A DNA stretch of 15,652 nucleotides from K189A clade bacterium. GTDB taxonomy: Bacteria; Pseudomonadota; Gammaproteobacteria; Pseudomonadales; Azotimanducaceae. Made by a program: the position numbers and the translations under genes. The stretch spans positions 1 to 15,652 of the forward strand of contig RKSB01000173.1 in the NCBI GenBank assembly GCA_007571095.1, in the 5' to 3' direction. How positions within the stretch are numbered: position 1 is the stretch's first letter; every line of letters begins with the position of its first letter. Under the pieces are notes generated by a model, which saw only the letters and a program-made list of their open reading frames with translations, ran no database searches and had not been told where the DNA came from. Positions 7,113-15,078 of this stretch are shown here, one piece after another.

Positions 7113-7990
7113 CTCAGATAGCTGCTCCGCTGGTTAAGGAATTGAGAGAGCGCACCGGTCTCGGCATGATGGACTGCAAGCGAGCACTGACCGAAGTGGG
7201 CGGTAACATCGAGTTGGCGATTGAGCATTTGCGCAAAAACAGCGGGCTCAAGGCGGCTGACAAGGCCGGGCGGCTGGCAGCCGAAGGCCTGCTCGGGCTT
7301 AAAGTCGACGACGAAGGACAGACGGGTGTATTGGTCGAAGTCAATGTAGAGACTGATTTTGCCAGCCGCAATTCGGCCTTCGTGGATTTTGTCGACAGGG
7401 TGACCCAAAAAGCCTGGGAGCAAAAAACAGACCAGGTGCAGGCCCTGCTCGACGGCGATCTGGAAAAAGCAAGGCAGGCACTCGTTCAGGAAATAGGTGA
7501 GAACATAGATATTCGACGCATCACCTGTATGTCTGCCGCTCACGACGGCCGCATCGGTGCCTACCTCCACAGCAACAAACGAATAGGCGCGCTGGTTCAT
7601 CTTTCTGTCAACGATGCTCGCCTCGGCAAAGACATCGCCATGCATGTGGCGGCAACCAATCCACAGGCTGTCAAGGTCGCCGATCTGCCAGAGGAATTGA
7701 TCGCCAAGGAGCGTGAAATCTACGCTGCCGATGCCGGACGCTCGGGCAAGCCTCAGGCGATTATCGAAAAGATGATCGATGGCCGAATACGCAAATTTCT
7801 GAACGAAGTGACGCTTGTTGAGCAGCCCTTTGTTCGGGATGCCGACAAGAAGGTCGGTCACCTGCTGAAGGCGGCGGGCGGCGAAGTCCTGGCTTTCAAG
7901 CGGTTTGAAGTCAGCGAAGGCATTGAGCGAGAGGAAAAAAGCTTTGCCGAGGAGGTAGCGAAGCAGGCCGGATTGACTGAAGGATCCTGA
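7109..7990 (+). CDS. tsf: Elongation factor Ts
   Basis: EF-Ts is the nucleotide exchange factor that releases GDP from EF-Tu. It has 293 residues, standard for gammaproteobacteria (E. coli 283). The N-terminal UBA-like domain reads VKELRERTGLGMMDCKRAL. The EF-Tu-contacting motif TDFASRN is at residues 82-88 (E. coli TDFVAKN). The two-part core (about 57-285) and the GLTEGS end follow. Its ATG overlaps the rpsB stop as ATGA, which suggests translational coupling; in E. coli a spacer separates the two genes. Confidence 0.97.
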   Translation: MTQIAAPLVKELRERTGLGMMDCKRALTEVGGNIELAIEHLRKNSGLKAADKAGRLAAEGLLGLKVDDEGQTGVLVEVNVETDFASRNSAFVDFVDRVTQKAWEQKTDQVQALLDGDLEKARQALVQEIGENIDIRRITCMSAAHDGRIGAYLHSNKRIGALVHLSVNDARLGKDIAMHVAATNPQAVKVADLPEELIAKEREIYAADAGRSGKPQAIIEKMIDGRIRKFLNEVTLVEQPFVRDADKKVGHLLKAAGGEVLAFKRFEVSEGIEREEKSFAEEVAKQAGLTEGS

Positions 7991-8037
7991 GTAGCTTCCT
8001 TGAACAGCCGTCGAAAGACCAAGCGAAGAGAACTGTC

Positions 8038-8769
8038 TTGAGCGAAGGTTCTCAGACTCAGTTGAAATACAAGCGCATCCTGCTGAAGGTATCGGGAGAA
8101 TCTCTGGGCGGCAGCAACCGGTTTGGCGTTGATCCTCAGGCTTTGCGGCACATGGTGACTGAAATCAGTCAAGTGGCGAACTGCGGAGTCGAGGTCGGCG
8201 TGGTGATAGGCGGAGGCAATCTTTTTCGCGGAATAACCCTGGAAAGCAGCGGGCTGGAAAGGGTTGTAGGCGATCACATTGGTATGCTGGCGACGGTCAT
8301 GAACGCATTGGTACTACAGCAGACGCTAGCCAAGGAGGGTCTTAGTACCGCGCTTTTTTCGGCCATGGGTATTCCCGGTATTGCCGAGCTTTACCACCGT
8401 AAGCTGGCCCTGAACTGTCTGGCGGAGGGCAAGATTGTGCTCTTTGCAGGCGGTACCGGAAATCCGCTTTTCACAACCGATTCAGCGGCCTGTCTGAGGG
8501 CGATAGAAATGCGTGCCGATCTGGTACTCAAGGGTACTCGGGTGGACGGTATTTACACGGCAAACCCCGAAGAAGACGACTCGGCTGAACTTATTCCTCG
8601 CACCAGCTACAACGAGATACTTGCAAAGAAGCTTGCGGTCATGGACCTGACTGCGATCTGTCTGTGTCAGGAACATGATATGCCTCTGTGCGTCTTCAAC
8701 ATTGAAGTGGCCGGCAGGCTGATGAAAATCATTCGGGGTGAAAATTGCGGTACGCTTGTAGACAGCTAG
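8038..8769 (+). CDS. pyrH: Uridylate kinase (UMP kinase)
   Basis: PyrH phosphorylates UMP to UDP in the cytoplasm, feeding pyrimidine and UDP-sugar synthesis. It is the bacterial hexameric amino-acid-kinase type. Diagnostic segments are LLKVSGESL, VGVVIGGGNLFRG, RVVGDHIGMLATVMNAL, GTGNPLFTTDSAACLRAIE, VDGIYTANP and KLAVMDLTA. From the TTG at 8038 it has 243 residues, against 241 in E. coli. An AAGAG ribosome-site core lies a few bases upstream. The next in-frame Met is inside the conserved domain, so TTG is the only sensible start. It lies 47 bp after tsf and 44 bp before frr. Confidence 0.96.
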   Translation: MSEGSQTQLKYKRILLKVSGESLGGSNRFGVDPQALRHMVTEISQVANCGVEVGVVIGGGNLFRGITLESSGLERVVGDHIGMLATVMNALVLQQTLAKEGLSTALFSAMGIPGIAELYHRKLALNCLAEGKIVLFAGGTGNPLFTTDSAACLRAIEMRADLVLKGTRVDGIYTANPEEDDSAELIPRTSYNEILAKKLAVMDLTAICLCQEHDMPLCVFNIEVAGRLMKIIRGENCGTLVDS

Positions 8770-8813
8770 CCTCGCCATCTGGCCCTGTAGCCGGTTCTTG
8801 AGAGTAGACTCCC

Positions 8814-9377
8814 GTGCCAACTGAAGACATTCGGAAAGATGGGCAGCATCGCATGCAGAAAGCTGTCGAGTCTCTGCAACAGGCGTTCGCCAAAATACGC
8901 AGCGGGCGGCCCTCTCCCGCCCTCCTGGAAGATGTAAGAGTCGCCTGCTATGGGGGCGAGACACAACTCAAGCAGATTGCCAATATTGCCGTTGAAGAGG
9001 GTCGTACCCTGACCGTAACACCCTGGGACCTCAAGTTGCTGCAGGACATCGAAAAGGCTTTGCTGAAGTCCGAGGTAGGTATTACGCCGACCGTTACCGG
9101 CAACATTCTTCGCCTGCCGATGCCGCCGCTGACTCAGGAAAACAGAAAGCAGCAGGTCAAGCTGGCTCGTCAGGAAGCCGAGCAGGCCAGAGTGGCGGTG
9201 CGTAATATTCGACGTGACCTCAATAATGCCGCCAGGACTCTGGTCAAGGAGCAGGCTTTGAGCACCGATGAAGAGAAACGGTCACAGAACCAGACTCAAC
9301 GGCTGACCGATGATCACATTCATAAAATAGATCAGCTACTGCAACAGAAAGAACAGGAAATACTGGATTTTGTCTGA
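8814..9377 (+). CDS. frr: Ribosome recycling factor
   Basis: RRF, with EF-G, splits the post-termination ribosome. The 187-residue protein (E. coli 185) has the expected N-terminal helix (MQKAVESLQQAFAKIRSGRPSPALLEDV), the small beta domain with LTVTPWD, and the return helices with RLPMPPLTQENRKQ and NIRRDLNN. The start is a GTG at 8814; a GAG-rich stretch just upstream is the only ribosome-site candidate. Its TGA shares one base with the uppS ATG (TGATG), so uppS translation is probably coupled to it. pyrH–frr is the standard neighbourhood. Confidence 0.97.
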   Translation: MPTEDIRKDGQHRMQKAVESLQQAFAKIRSGRPSPALLEDVRVACYGGETQLKQIANIAVEEGRTLTVTPWDLKLLQDIEKALLKSEVGITPTVTGNILRLPMPPLTQENRKQQVKLARQEAEQARVAVRNIRRDLNNAARTLVKEQALSTDEEKRSQNQTQRLTDDHIHKIDQLLQQKEQEILDFV

Positions 9378-10105
9378 TGGAAACGCCCATGGTGTCCAAG
9401 CAGACTCGCCCAACTCCGAAGCATATCGGCATCATCATGGACGGCAACCAGCGATGGGCACGCCAGAAGTCTCTGCCGGCAATCAGTGGCCATAGGGCGG
9501 GTGCCAGGAATATTCGACGGGTTGCCGAGGCCTGCGCAAAAATCGGCATTCCCTGCCTCACTCTGTTTGCCTTCAGCACCGAAAACTGGCGACGGCCACC
9601 CGCAGAGGTCAATTGGCTGCTAAAACTGCTGGACAATCTCCTACAACATGACGCGCAAGAATTACACTCCAACAACATCAAGTTTGTTCTAATAGGTGAT
9701 CGAGGACGCTTTTCAGATCATCTGCAAAGGCGAATCGCCGATACTGAAGAGCTGACAAGGCACAACACTCGGCTGTCCTTGCAGATTGCCGCCAGTTACG
9801 GCGGCCGATGGGATATTGCCATGGCCACTCGAAAGCTGGTCATGGCGGCGATGAAGGGAGAAATTGATCCGAATGAGATTGATGAGGAGGCTATCGGTCG
9901 GTTTACCTCGCTGGCGGAACTGCCGGCACTCGACCTGTGCATTCGAACGGGTGGAGAACAGCGGCTGTCCAACTTCCTGCTCTGGGATCTGGCCTATTCG
10001 GAACTCTACTTCACACCCACTTACTGGCCTGATTTTGACCAGGAGGACCTGGCCCGGGCACTCTCCTTCTTCGGCGGTCGGCACAGACGTTTCGGACGAA
10101 ACTGA
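9377..10105 (+). CDS. uppS: Undecaprenyl pyrophosphate synthase (cis-prenyltransferase)
   Basis: UppS adds eight isopentenyl units to farnesyl diphosphate. This makes the C55 carrier lipid for peptidoglycan and other envelope polymers. The 242-residue protein shows the cis-prenyltransferase motifs: IGIIMDGN with catalytic D22, GHRAG (38-42), LFAFSTENW, RTGGEQRLSNFLLWDLAYSELYF and the RHRRFG end. After MDGN the family usually has Gly or Arg, while here it is Gln25 (MDGNQRWA), a small oddity next to the active site. The start overlaps the frr stop by one base and cdsA follows after one base. The farnesyl diphosphate precursor must come from genes outside this window; dxr is not at its usual place. 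Confidence 0.97.
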   Translation: METPMVSKQTRPTPKHIGIIMDGNQRWARQKSLPAISGHRAGARNIRRVAEACAKIGIPCLTLFAFSTENWRRPPAEVNWLLKLLDNLLQHDAQELHSNNIKFVLIGDRGRFSDHLQRRIADTEELTRHNTRLSLQIAASYGGRWDIAMATRKLVMAAMKGEIDPNEIDEEAIGRFTSLAELPALDLCIRTGGEQRLSNFLLWDLAYSELYFTPTYWPDFDQEDLARALSFFGGRHRRFGRN

Positions 10106-10106
10106 A

Positions 10107-10931
10107 TTGTTCCGGTCAAGGTTTATCACAACGCTGCTTCTGGTGCCGCTGGCTGTTGCCCTGCTGTTCTGGCTGCCGCCTGGGGCGTTCAGCGCCCTGA
10201 TCGCTGTCCTGACAGCCATCGCCGGTTGTGAGTGGGCGCGCCTGTCGGGGTATTCCAGACTCTGGCAACAGCTGGCAGTAGCGGGGTTTCTGTTGGCCTG
10301 CATTCTTCTGCTCGCACAATATCCTTTCGCCCTTCCTCCTGTCGCGATTTTTACGCTGGCCTTGTGCTGGTGGTTATTCGCCCTTTACCTGCTGCTGAGA
10401 TACCCGAATACTCGAACATTATTCAGTGCACCAGGCATGCGGTTGCTCTATGGGCTGGCTGCCCTGCTGCCGGTCTGGGTTGCTTTCGACTATCTGCGCA
10501 AGGAGCCTGGCGGGCAGTGGCTGCTCCTCTATTTACTGCTGATTGTCTGGGCGGCCGATACAGGTGCTTATCTGGCAGGTAAAAGGTTTGGACGGCATCC
10601 TCTGATTCGCCGAATCAGTCCGGGTAAAACCTGGGAGGGTGTGGCCGGCGGTTTTGCACTGGGCTGGCTGGCGGCGATTGTGTTCGGTCTGGCGACTCAA
10701 ATTTTGAGTTGGGCATGGCTGATTGCAGGCACATTGCCCTTGATCGCGGTTGCTATAATGGGGGACTTGATTGAAAGTATGCTGAAGAGGATGGCAGGCT
10801 TAAAAGATTCTGGAAGCCTGCTCCCCGGTCACGGTGGGTTGCTGGATCGGGTCGATGCCCTGTTGAGTACGATCGTCGTGTTTGCCTTCCTGCATAGTAC
10901 AAAGTTCACCAAAACCACACTGGTCGGTTGA
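10107..10931 (+). CDS. cdsA: Phosphatidate cytidylyltransferase (CDP-diacylglycerol synthase)
   Basis: CdsA is an inner-membrane enzyme that turns phosphatidic acid and CTP into CDP-diacylglycerol, the precursor of the main phospholipids. The frame continues upstream inside uppS, but homology begins at FRSRFITTLLLVPLAVALLFW. I therefore choose the TTG at 10107, one base after the uppS stop, giving 274 residues (E. coli 285). It is very hydrophobic, with several membrane segments. Near the C-terminus it carries the family signature: SPGKTWEGVAGG, then GDLIESMLKRMAGLKDSG (from about residue 219) and PGHGGLLDRVDAL, which includes the metal-binding acidic residues. rseP follows after 28 bp, where dxr is usually found between them. 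Confidence 0.95.
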   Translation: MFRSRFITTLLLVPLAVALLFWLPPGAFSALIAVLTAIAGCEWARLSGYSRLWQQLAVAGFLLACILLLAQYPFALPPVAIFTLALCWWLFALYLLLRYPNTRTLFSAPGMRLLYGLAALLPVWVAFDYLRKEPGGQWLLLYLLLIVWAADTGAYLAGKRFGRHPLIRRISPGKTWEGVAGGFALGWLAAIVFGLATQILSWAWLIAGTLPLIAVAIMGDLIESMLKRMAGLKDSGSLLPGHGGLLDRVDALLSTIVVFAFLHSTKFTKTTLVG

Positions 10932-10959
10932 ACAACAAAAAGGACGGGTATAAAGGCGC

Positions 10960-12351
10960 GTGGATATTCTGATAAGCATAGCGAGCAGCATTGGTGGACT
11001 GGTCTGGAGCCTTGTCTTTCTGATCGTCACTCTGGGTATTCTGGTCGTCGTCCATGAATACGGCCATTTCTTTGCGGCACGTTTTTTCAAAGTCAGGGTG
11101 CTGCGCTTTTCAGTCGGCTTTGGCAAGGTTCTCTGGTCGAGATATGATCGGCAGGGTACCGAATTCGCAGTGTCGATGCTGCCTCTCGGCGGTTACGTAC
11201 AGATGCTCGACGAAGACCAGCCAGGCTTCATTCAGCAACCGGAAGAAGACCAGAGGGCTGCCTCTGAACCGGACGACGAATCGCTGAATGCCAAGCCAGC
11301 CTGGCAAAGGCTGATTATTGCAGCGGGCGGCCCAGCCGCCAATCTGCTGTTTGCGGCCATCGCTTTCTGGTTGTTGCATATCTTTGGCATGACTCAGCCG
11401 GTTCCCTATGTTGGGGTGCTGGCGGACGAGTCGCCGGCAGAAGTCGCCGGCATTCAGAAGGGTGATCTGATTACTGCCGTTGACGGCAAGCAAACGCCCA
11501 GCTGGTCGTCGGTTGTTCTGGCCTTGTCAGAGAGGCTGGGTGATACCGGCAACCTGACTATCAGCACCCGAAGCCTGGGGGCGAATACGCCAACAGACTA
11601 CTCTATTCCTGTAAACCGATGGCTGGCCGGTATTCGGGATCCTGATCCGTTGGAGGATTTGGGTTTTGAATACGAATACCCACCTGCGATCATGGGCGAT
11701 ATTGTAGAAAACAGTCCGGCCGATTTTGCGGGTTTTCGGCCTGGTGATCTGGTGCTGGCCGTCGACGAAGAGCCGGTTGAGCATTGGCTTGAATGGGTTG
11801 AGCGAGTACGCGAGGCACCTGACCGAGAACTGAGCGTTCTGGTGAATCGGCAGGGTTCGCGTTTGCTGTTAAGCCTGACGCCGGCAGTTGAGCAGTCTGG
11901 CGACCATTCGTTCGGGCGAGCAGGCATTCAAAAACCCTCTGTTCTTCTGGTTCATTCTCCGCTTGAGGCCGTCGGTCACGCACTTGGGGATACATGGGAT
12001 TTATCCCTGTTGACACTTGAGTTCATCAAAAAGATGCTGGTTGGGCTGATTTCTCCAACCACCATGGGTGGACCACTGGCTATAGCGGATGTAGCGGGTA
12101 AAGCGGCACAAAGGGGCATTGAAACCTTTTTGTACATGCTGGCCCTGCTGAGTGTGACGCTGGCGGTCATCAACCTGCTGCCCATACCGGTTCTGGATGG
12201 AGGACACATTCTGTTTTGCCTGATCGAGATGGTTTCGCGTCGGCCGGTATCCAGAAAAGTTCAGCTGGTCAGCTTTCAAGTTGGTACTGTACTGGTGCTG
12301 GCACTGATGATTTTTGTGATATTGAATGATTTCAGTCGTTATTTCTTCTGA
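10960..12351 (+). CDS. rseP: Site-2 protease RseP (membrane metalloprotease)
   Basis: RseP cleaves within the membrane. In E. coli it cuts the anti-sigma factor RseA to free sigma-E when outer-membrane proteins misfold, and it also clears signal peptides. The start is a GTG at 10960, giving 463 residues (E. coli 450). The first membrane segment holds the zinc motif HEYGH (H32, E33, H36). The conserved FSVGFGK and PLGGYV segments follow, then two PDZ domains (roughly 130-215 and 240-310, with GIQKGDLITAVDG and GFRPGDLVLAVDE). The third zinc ligand is D413 in PVLDGGH. It sits directly before bamA, the usual order. Whether RseA and sigma-E are present cannot be seen here. Confidence 0.96.
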   Translation: MDILISIASSIGGLVWSLVFLIVTLGILVVVHEYGHFFAARFFKVRVLRFSVGFGKVLWSRYDRQGTEFAVSMLPLGGYVQMLDEDQPGFIQQPEEDQRAASEPDDESLNAKPAWQRLIIAAGGPAANLLFAAIAFWLLHIFGMTQPVPYVGVLADESPAEVAGIQKGDLITAVDGKQTPSWSSVVLALSERLGDTGNLTISTRSLGANTPTDYSIPVNRWLAGIRDPDPLEDLGFEYEYPPAIMGDIVENSPADFAGFRPGDLVLAVDEEPVEHWLEWVERVREAPDRELSVLVNRQGSRLLLSLTPAVEQSGDHSFGRAGIQKPSVLLVHSPLEAVGHALGDTWDLSLLTLEFIKKMLVGLISPTTMGGPLAIADVAGKAAQRGIETFLYMLALLSVTLAVINLLPIPVLDGGHILFCLIEMVSRRPVSRKVQLVSFQVGTVLVLALMIFVILNDFSRYFF

Positions 12352-12387
12352 TCGAAACAAATGGCTTTCGAGAGTGTCGAACTGCAC

Positions 12388-14757
12388 ATGAAACCCCTGC
12401 TCGCAAGCTTGTGGCCCAAACCTGCCCTGTGGTGTGCAATCGTCCTGCTACTGGTCCTTTGTCGGCCCCTGGCGGCCGAAGACAGCTCCTTTGAAATTGC
12501 CGACATTCGAATCAACGGTCTGCAGCATATTCAGCCTGGAACCATCTTTGGGCTGATACCGGTGACAGCCGGCGACCTGATGGACACTCTGACCGCTCGC
12601 AAGCTGATTCGAGTGCTGTTCAAATCCGGATATTTTCACGACATTCGGCTGTCGAGGGATGGCGACGAACTGGTGGTCGATATCACTGAAAACCCGTCGA
12701 TCAAAACTCTGAAAATCACCGGTAACAAAGCCATACCGACCGACAACCTGAAAGAGGGCCTGTCATCGGCCGGGCTGGCTGAGGGCAAGGTATTTCAACC
12801 GGCTACTCTGGCCGACATCAAGTCCGAGTTGCAACGTCTTTATATCGCACAGGGCCGTTACAACGTTGATGTATCGACCAGGTTAAAGCCTTTGCCGCTC
12901 AACCAGATAGAGGTGAATATCGAAATCACGGAAGGCAATGTGTCTCGCATTGCTCACATCAATCTGGTCGGCAACAAGACCTTCAGCGATGCGGAACTGC
13001 TCAGCCAGTTCGAACTCAAGGCGCCGGGGAAAGGCAATATTTTCAGCAACGCCGATCGCTACTCTCGGGAGAAGTTGCAGGGTGATCTTGAAAAGCTTGA
13101 GTCCTATTATCAGGATCGAGGCTATGTCGGCTTTCGCATCCTGTCCACTCAGGTCAGCGTAACCCCTGACAGAAAGAGGATATACATCACGATCAGCCTG
13201 GACGAGGGTCAGCTTTTCAAGGTTTCGGATGTACAGCTTGTGGGCGAAGTTGGCGATGTTCCTGTGGAGTCCCTGAAAGCACTCCTTCTGGTCAAGCCCG
13301 GCACCACCTTTTCGCGCGGGCTGATCACCGCCTCCGAAGAACTTCTGGCCAAGGCACTGAGCAACCTGGGATACAGCTTCGCCAATGTCAGTGGTACACC
13401 CGAAATTGACGAGGAGGCTGGAACTGTCAAGGTTAAATTCTTCGTCGACACAGGCAAGCGAACCTATGTCAGAAGAATCAACTTTACGGGCAACAACATA
13501 ACCAGAGACGAGGTGCTTCGCCGAGAGATGCGTCAGCTGGAAGGAGGCTGGGCATCTTCCGACAGAATAGAACTGTCCAAGATTCGGCTTGAACGGCTGG
13601 GGCTGTTCGGTGAGGTCAGCGTGGAAACCGTTCCGGTAAACGAAAGCGATGACCAGATTGATATTGACTGGACGGTGAGCGAGCAACCTTCCGGCAGCCT
13701 GTCTGCCAGCGTTGGCTACGCCCGCAGGAGCGGCGCGCTGATCAGCGGCAGCCTGCGAGACAACAATGTCTTTGGAACCGGCAACAGCCTGGATCTGGTG
13801 GTCACCGAGTCCCAGACTCAGCAGGCCTTCGAAATGAGGTACTTCAATCCCTATGCCACCGCCGATGGTGTCAGTCGAGGATACAGCTTTTATCTGACGG
13901 AAGAGGACTACCGTCGGCAGAACATTTCCGGCTATCGGACCGAATCTCTGGGTGCTGGAATTGACTTCAGTTTTCCGATCAGGGAAATCGACCGACTCAG
14001 ATTTAGCCTGTTGGCGGAATCGACATCGGTCGATACCTTTATCGCCGCAACCGAAGTAGAGAATCGAGCCTTCTTTGAAAGCGAAGGCCGACAGCACGTC
14101 AACTACAAGATGATTGTCGGATGGAGCCGGTCAACTCTGAACCGAGGATTGTTTGCGACTGCGGGGGCTTCGCAAAACCTGGGGCTGGAATTTTCCTCAC
14201 CGCTCAGTGACCTGCAGTTCTACAAGCTGACATACACCGCCCAGCGGTATTTTCCGCTACCGAGAAACTGGACGGTGCGCTTCAAGAGCCGATGGGGCTT
14301 TGCGGAGGCCTACGGAGATACAGATCTATTGCCTTTCTACGAACACTTCTATGCCGGCGGCTTCGGTTCGGTGCGCGGGTTCAAGAGTTACAGCCTGGGG
14401 CCAAGAGCCACCATACAGAATCTTGCTCTCGGCAGTAGCAGCCGAGGCAACCCCACCGGCGGCAATCTGCTGGCCACAGGAAGCCTGGAGTTGATCTTTC
14501 CTCTGGGCAAAGACGTTCGGTCGGTGAGGGCTTCGGCCTTTCTGGATGCCGGCAATGTCTTTAACACCAACTGCCCGAGTGCCAGTGAATATTGTCTTGA
14601 CTTCGGGCTGGACGAGATTCGCTACTCCGTCGGAGTCAGCCTGACCTGGCTGTCGCCGCTGGGGCCGCTCAATTTCTCTTACTCCTTCCCGCTGAATGCA
14701 GACGACGACGACAGAACCGAAGGCTTCTCGTTCGAGATTGGTGGTCGCCTGTATTGA
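12388..14757 (+). CDS. bamA: Outer membrane protein assembly factor BamA
   Basis: BamA is the central barrel of the Bam complex, which folds proteins into the outer membrane. I prefer the ATG at 12388 (789 residues) because it gives a classical signal peptide (MKPLL, then a hydrophobic core, cleavage near PLAA). An in-frame ATG at 12361 adds nine residues; neither has a clear ribosome site. Five POTRA domains span about 22-425 (for example FEIADIRINGLQ, SIKTLKITGNK, ISRIAHINLVGNKTF-like repeats). A 16-strand Omp85 barrel follows. The L6 motif VRGF is at 662-665, in line with E. coli R661. The protein ends FSFEIGGRLY, a beta-signal with Tyr as last residue instead of the more usual Trp or Phe. 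Its last 120 bp belong to a tandem duplication. Confidence 0.96.
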   Translation: MKPLLASLWPKPALWCAIVLLLVLCRPLAAEDSSFEIADIRINGLQHIQPGTIFGLIPVTAGDLMDTLTARKLIRVLFKSGYFHDIRLSRDGDELVVDITENPSIKTLKITGNKAIPTDNLKEGLSSAGLAEGKVFQPATLADIKSELQRLYIAQGRYNVDVSTRLKPLPLNQIEVNIEITEGNVSRIAHINLVGNKTFSDAELLSQFELKAPGKGNIFSNADRYSREKLQGDLEKLESYYQDRGYVGFRILSTQVSVTPDRKRIYITISLDEGQLFKVSDVQLVGEVGDVPVESLKALLLVKPGTTFSRGLITASEELLAKALSNLGYSFANVSGTPEIDEEAGTVKVKFFVDTGKRTYVRRINFTGNNITRDEVLRREMRQLEGGWASSDRIELSKIRLERLGLFGEVSVETVPVNESDDQIDIDWTVSEQPSGSLSASVGYARRSGALISGSLRDNNVFGTGNSLDLVVTESQTQQAFEMRYFNPYATADGVSRGYSFYLTEEDYRRQNISGYRTESLGAGIDFSFPIREIDRLRFSLLAESTSVDTFIAATEVENRAFFESEGRQHVNYKMIVGWSRSTLNRGLFATAGASQNLGLEFSSPLSDLQFYKLTYTAQRYFPLPRNWTVRFKSRWGFAEAYGDTDLLPFYEHFYAGGFGSVRGFKSYSLGPRATIQNLALGSSSRGNPTGGNLLATGSLELIFPLGKDVRSVRASAFLDAGNVFNTNCPSASEYCLDFGLDEIRYSVGVSLTWLSPLGPLNFSYSFPLNADDDDRTEGFSFEIGGRLY

Positions 14758-14797
14758 ACTCAGGTTGCCGGTCGAAGGGCCTGTACCTTGAGAGAAG

Positions 14798-14817
14798 TCT
14801 CGCTTTTACCAGCGAGA
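14798..14817. terminator. Hairpin between bamA and the RRM remnant (copy 1), possible transcript end
   Basis: TCTCGCT and AGCGAGA form a perfect 7-bp stem with a 6-base loop, 40 bp after the bamA stop. No T-tract follows on either strand, so it is a weak terminator at best and may instead protect the bamA mRNA 3' end. Confidence 0.35.
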
Positions 14818-14899
14818 AGATGCCCTGGCTCGCGGTTCTCTTTGTTGTGCCTCGCTGACTCTGAGCGGACGCCCGCCTGCCTCGTGCCCGTTTCTCAAT
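14806..14899 (-). pseudogene. Duplicated 3' remnant of the RRM protein gene
   Basis: Read on the minus strand, this copy still encodes the RRM protein's C-terminus (GGRPLRVSEAQQREPRA…SSRW, with a V-to-A and a K-to-R change). A 5-bp deletion near 14891 then shifts the frame relative to the intact gene. It lacks a start and the RRM core, so it should be nonfunctional. Confidence 0.85.
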
Positions 14900-15052
14900 A
14901 GCCTGAGCTGGCTGTCGCCGCTGGGGCCGCTCAATTTCTCTTGCTCCTTTCCGCTGAATGCAGCCGACGACAGAACCGAAGGCTCCTCGTTCGAGATGGG
15001 TGGTCGCCTGTATTGGGAACTCAGGTTGCCGGTCAAAGGGCCTGCACCCTGA
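14900..15052 (+). pseudogene. Duplicated 3' remnant of bamA
   Basis: This repeats the last bamA codons (SWLSPLGPLNFS…GGRLY). Changes include a 3-bp deletion, Y-to-C, F-to-S and I-to-M substitutions, and a GG insertion that turns the stop region into TAT TGG GAA. The frame then continues to a TGA at 15050. It has no start of its own and lies after the true bamA stop, so it is a relic. Confidence 0.85.
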
Positions 15053-15058
15053 GAGAAG

Positions 15059-15078
15059 TCTCGCTTTTACCAGCGAGA
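15059..15078. terminator. Hairpin at the RRM-gene stop (copy 2), possible transcript end
   Basis: This is the second copy of the same 7-bp stem and 6-base loop. On the minus strand the RRM gene's stop codon lies inside the loop, so the structure overlaps the end of the coding region. There is no following T-tract. A shared, convergent 3' border element is plausible but not shown. Confidence 0.35.

Noticed and set aside
6983..7861. 292-codon minus-strand frame opposite tsf
   Set aside because: It is a shadow of tsf, with no start signal or recognisable domain.
9864..10106. Longer cdsA beginning inside uppS
   Set aside because: The upstream part is the out-of-frame reading of uppS, and CdsA similarity begins at the TTG at 10107.
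12883..14097. Long open frame (404 codons) on the minus strand opposite bamA
   Set aside because: It mirrors the coding frame of an intact, well-recognised gene. It shows no family motifs and has no ribosome site; such frames arise from the low number of stop-complement codons here.
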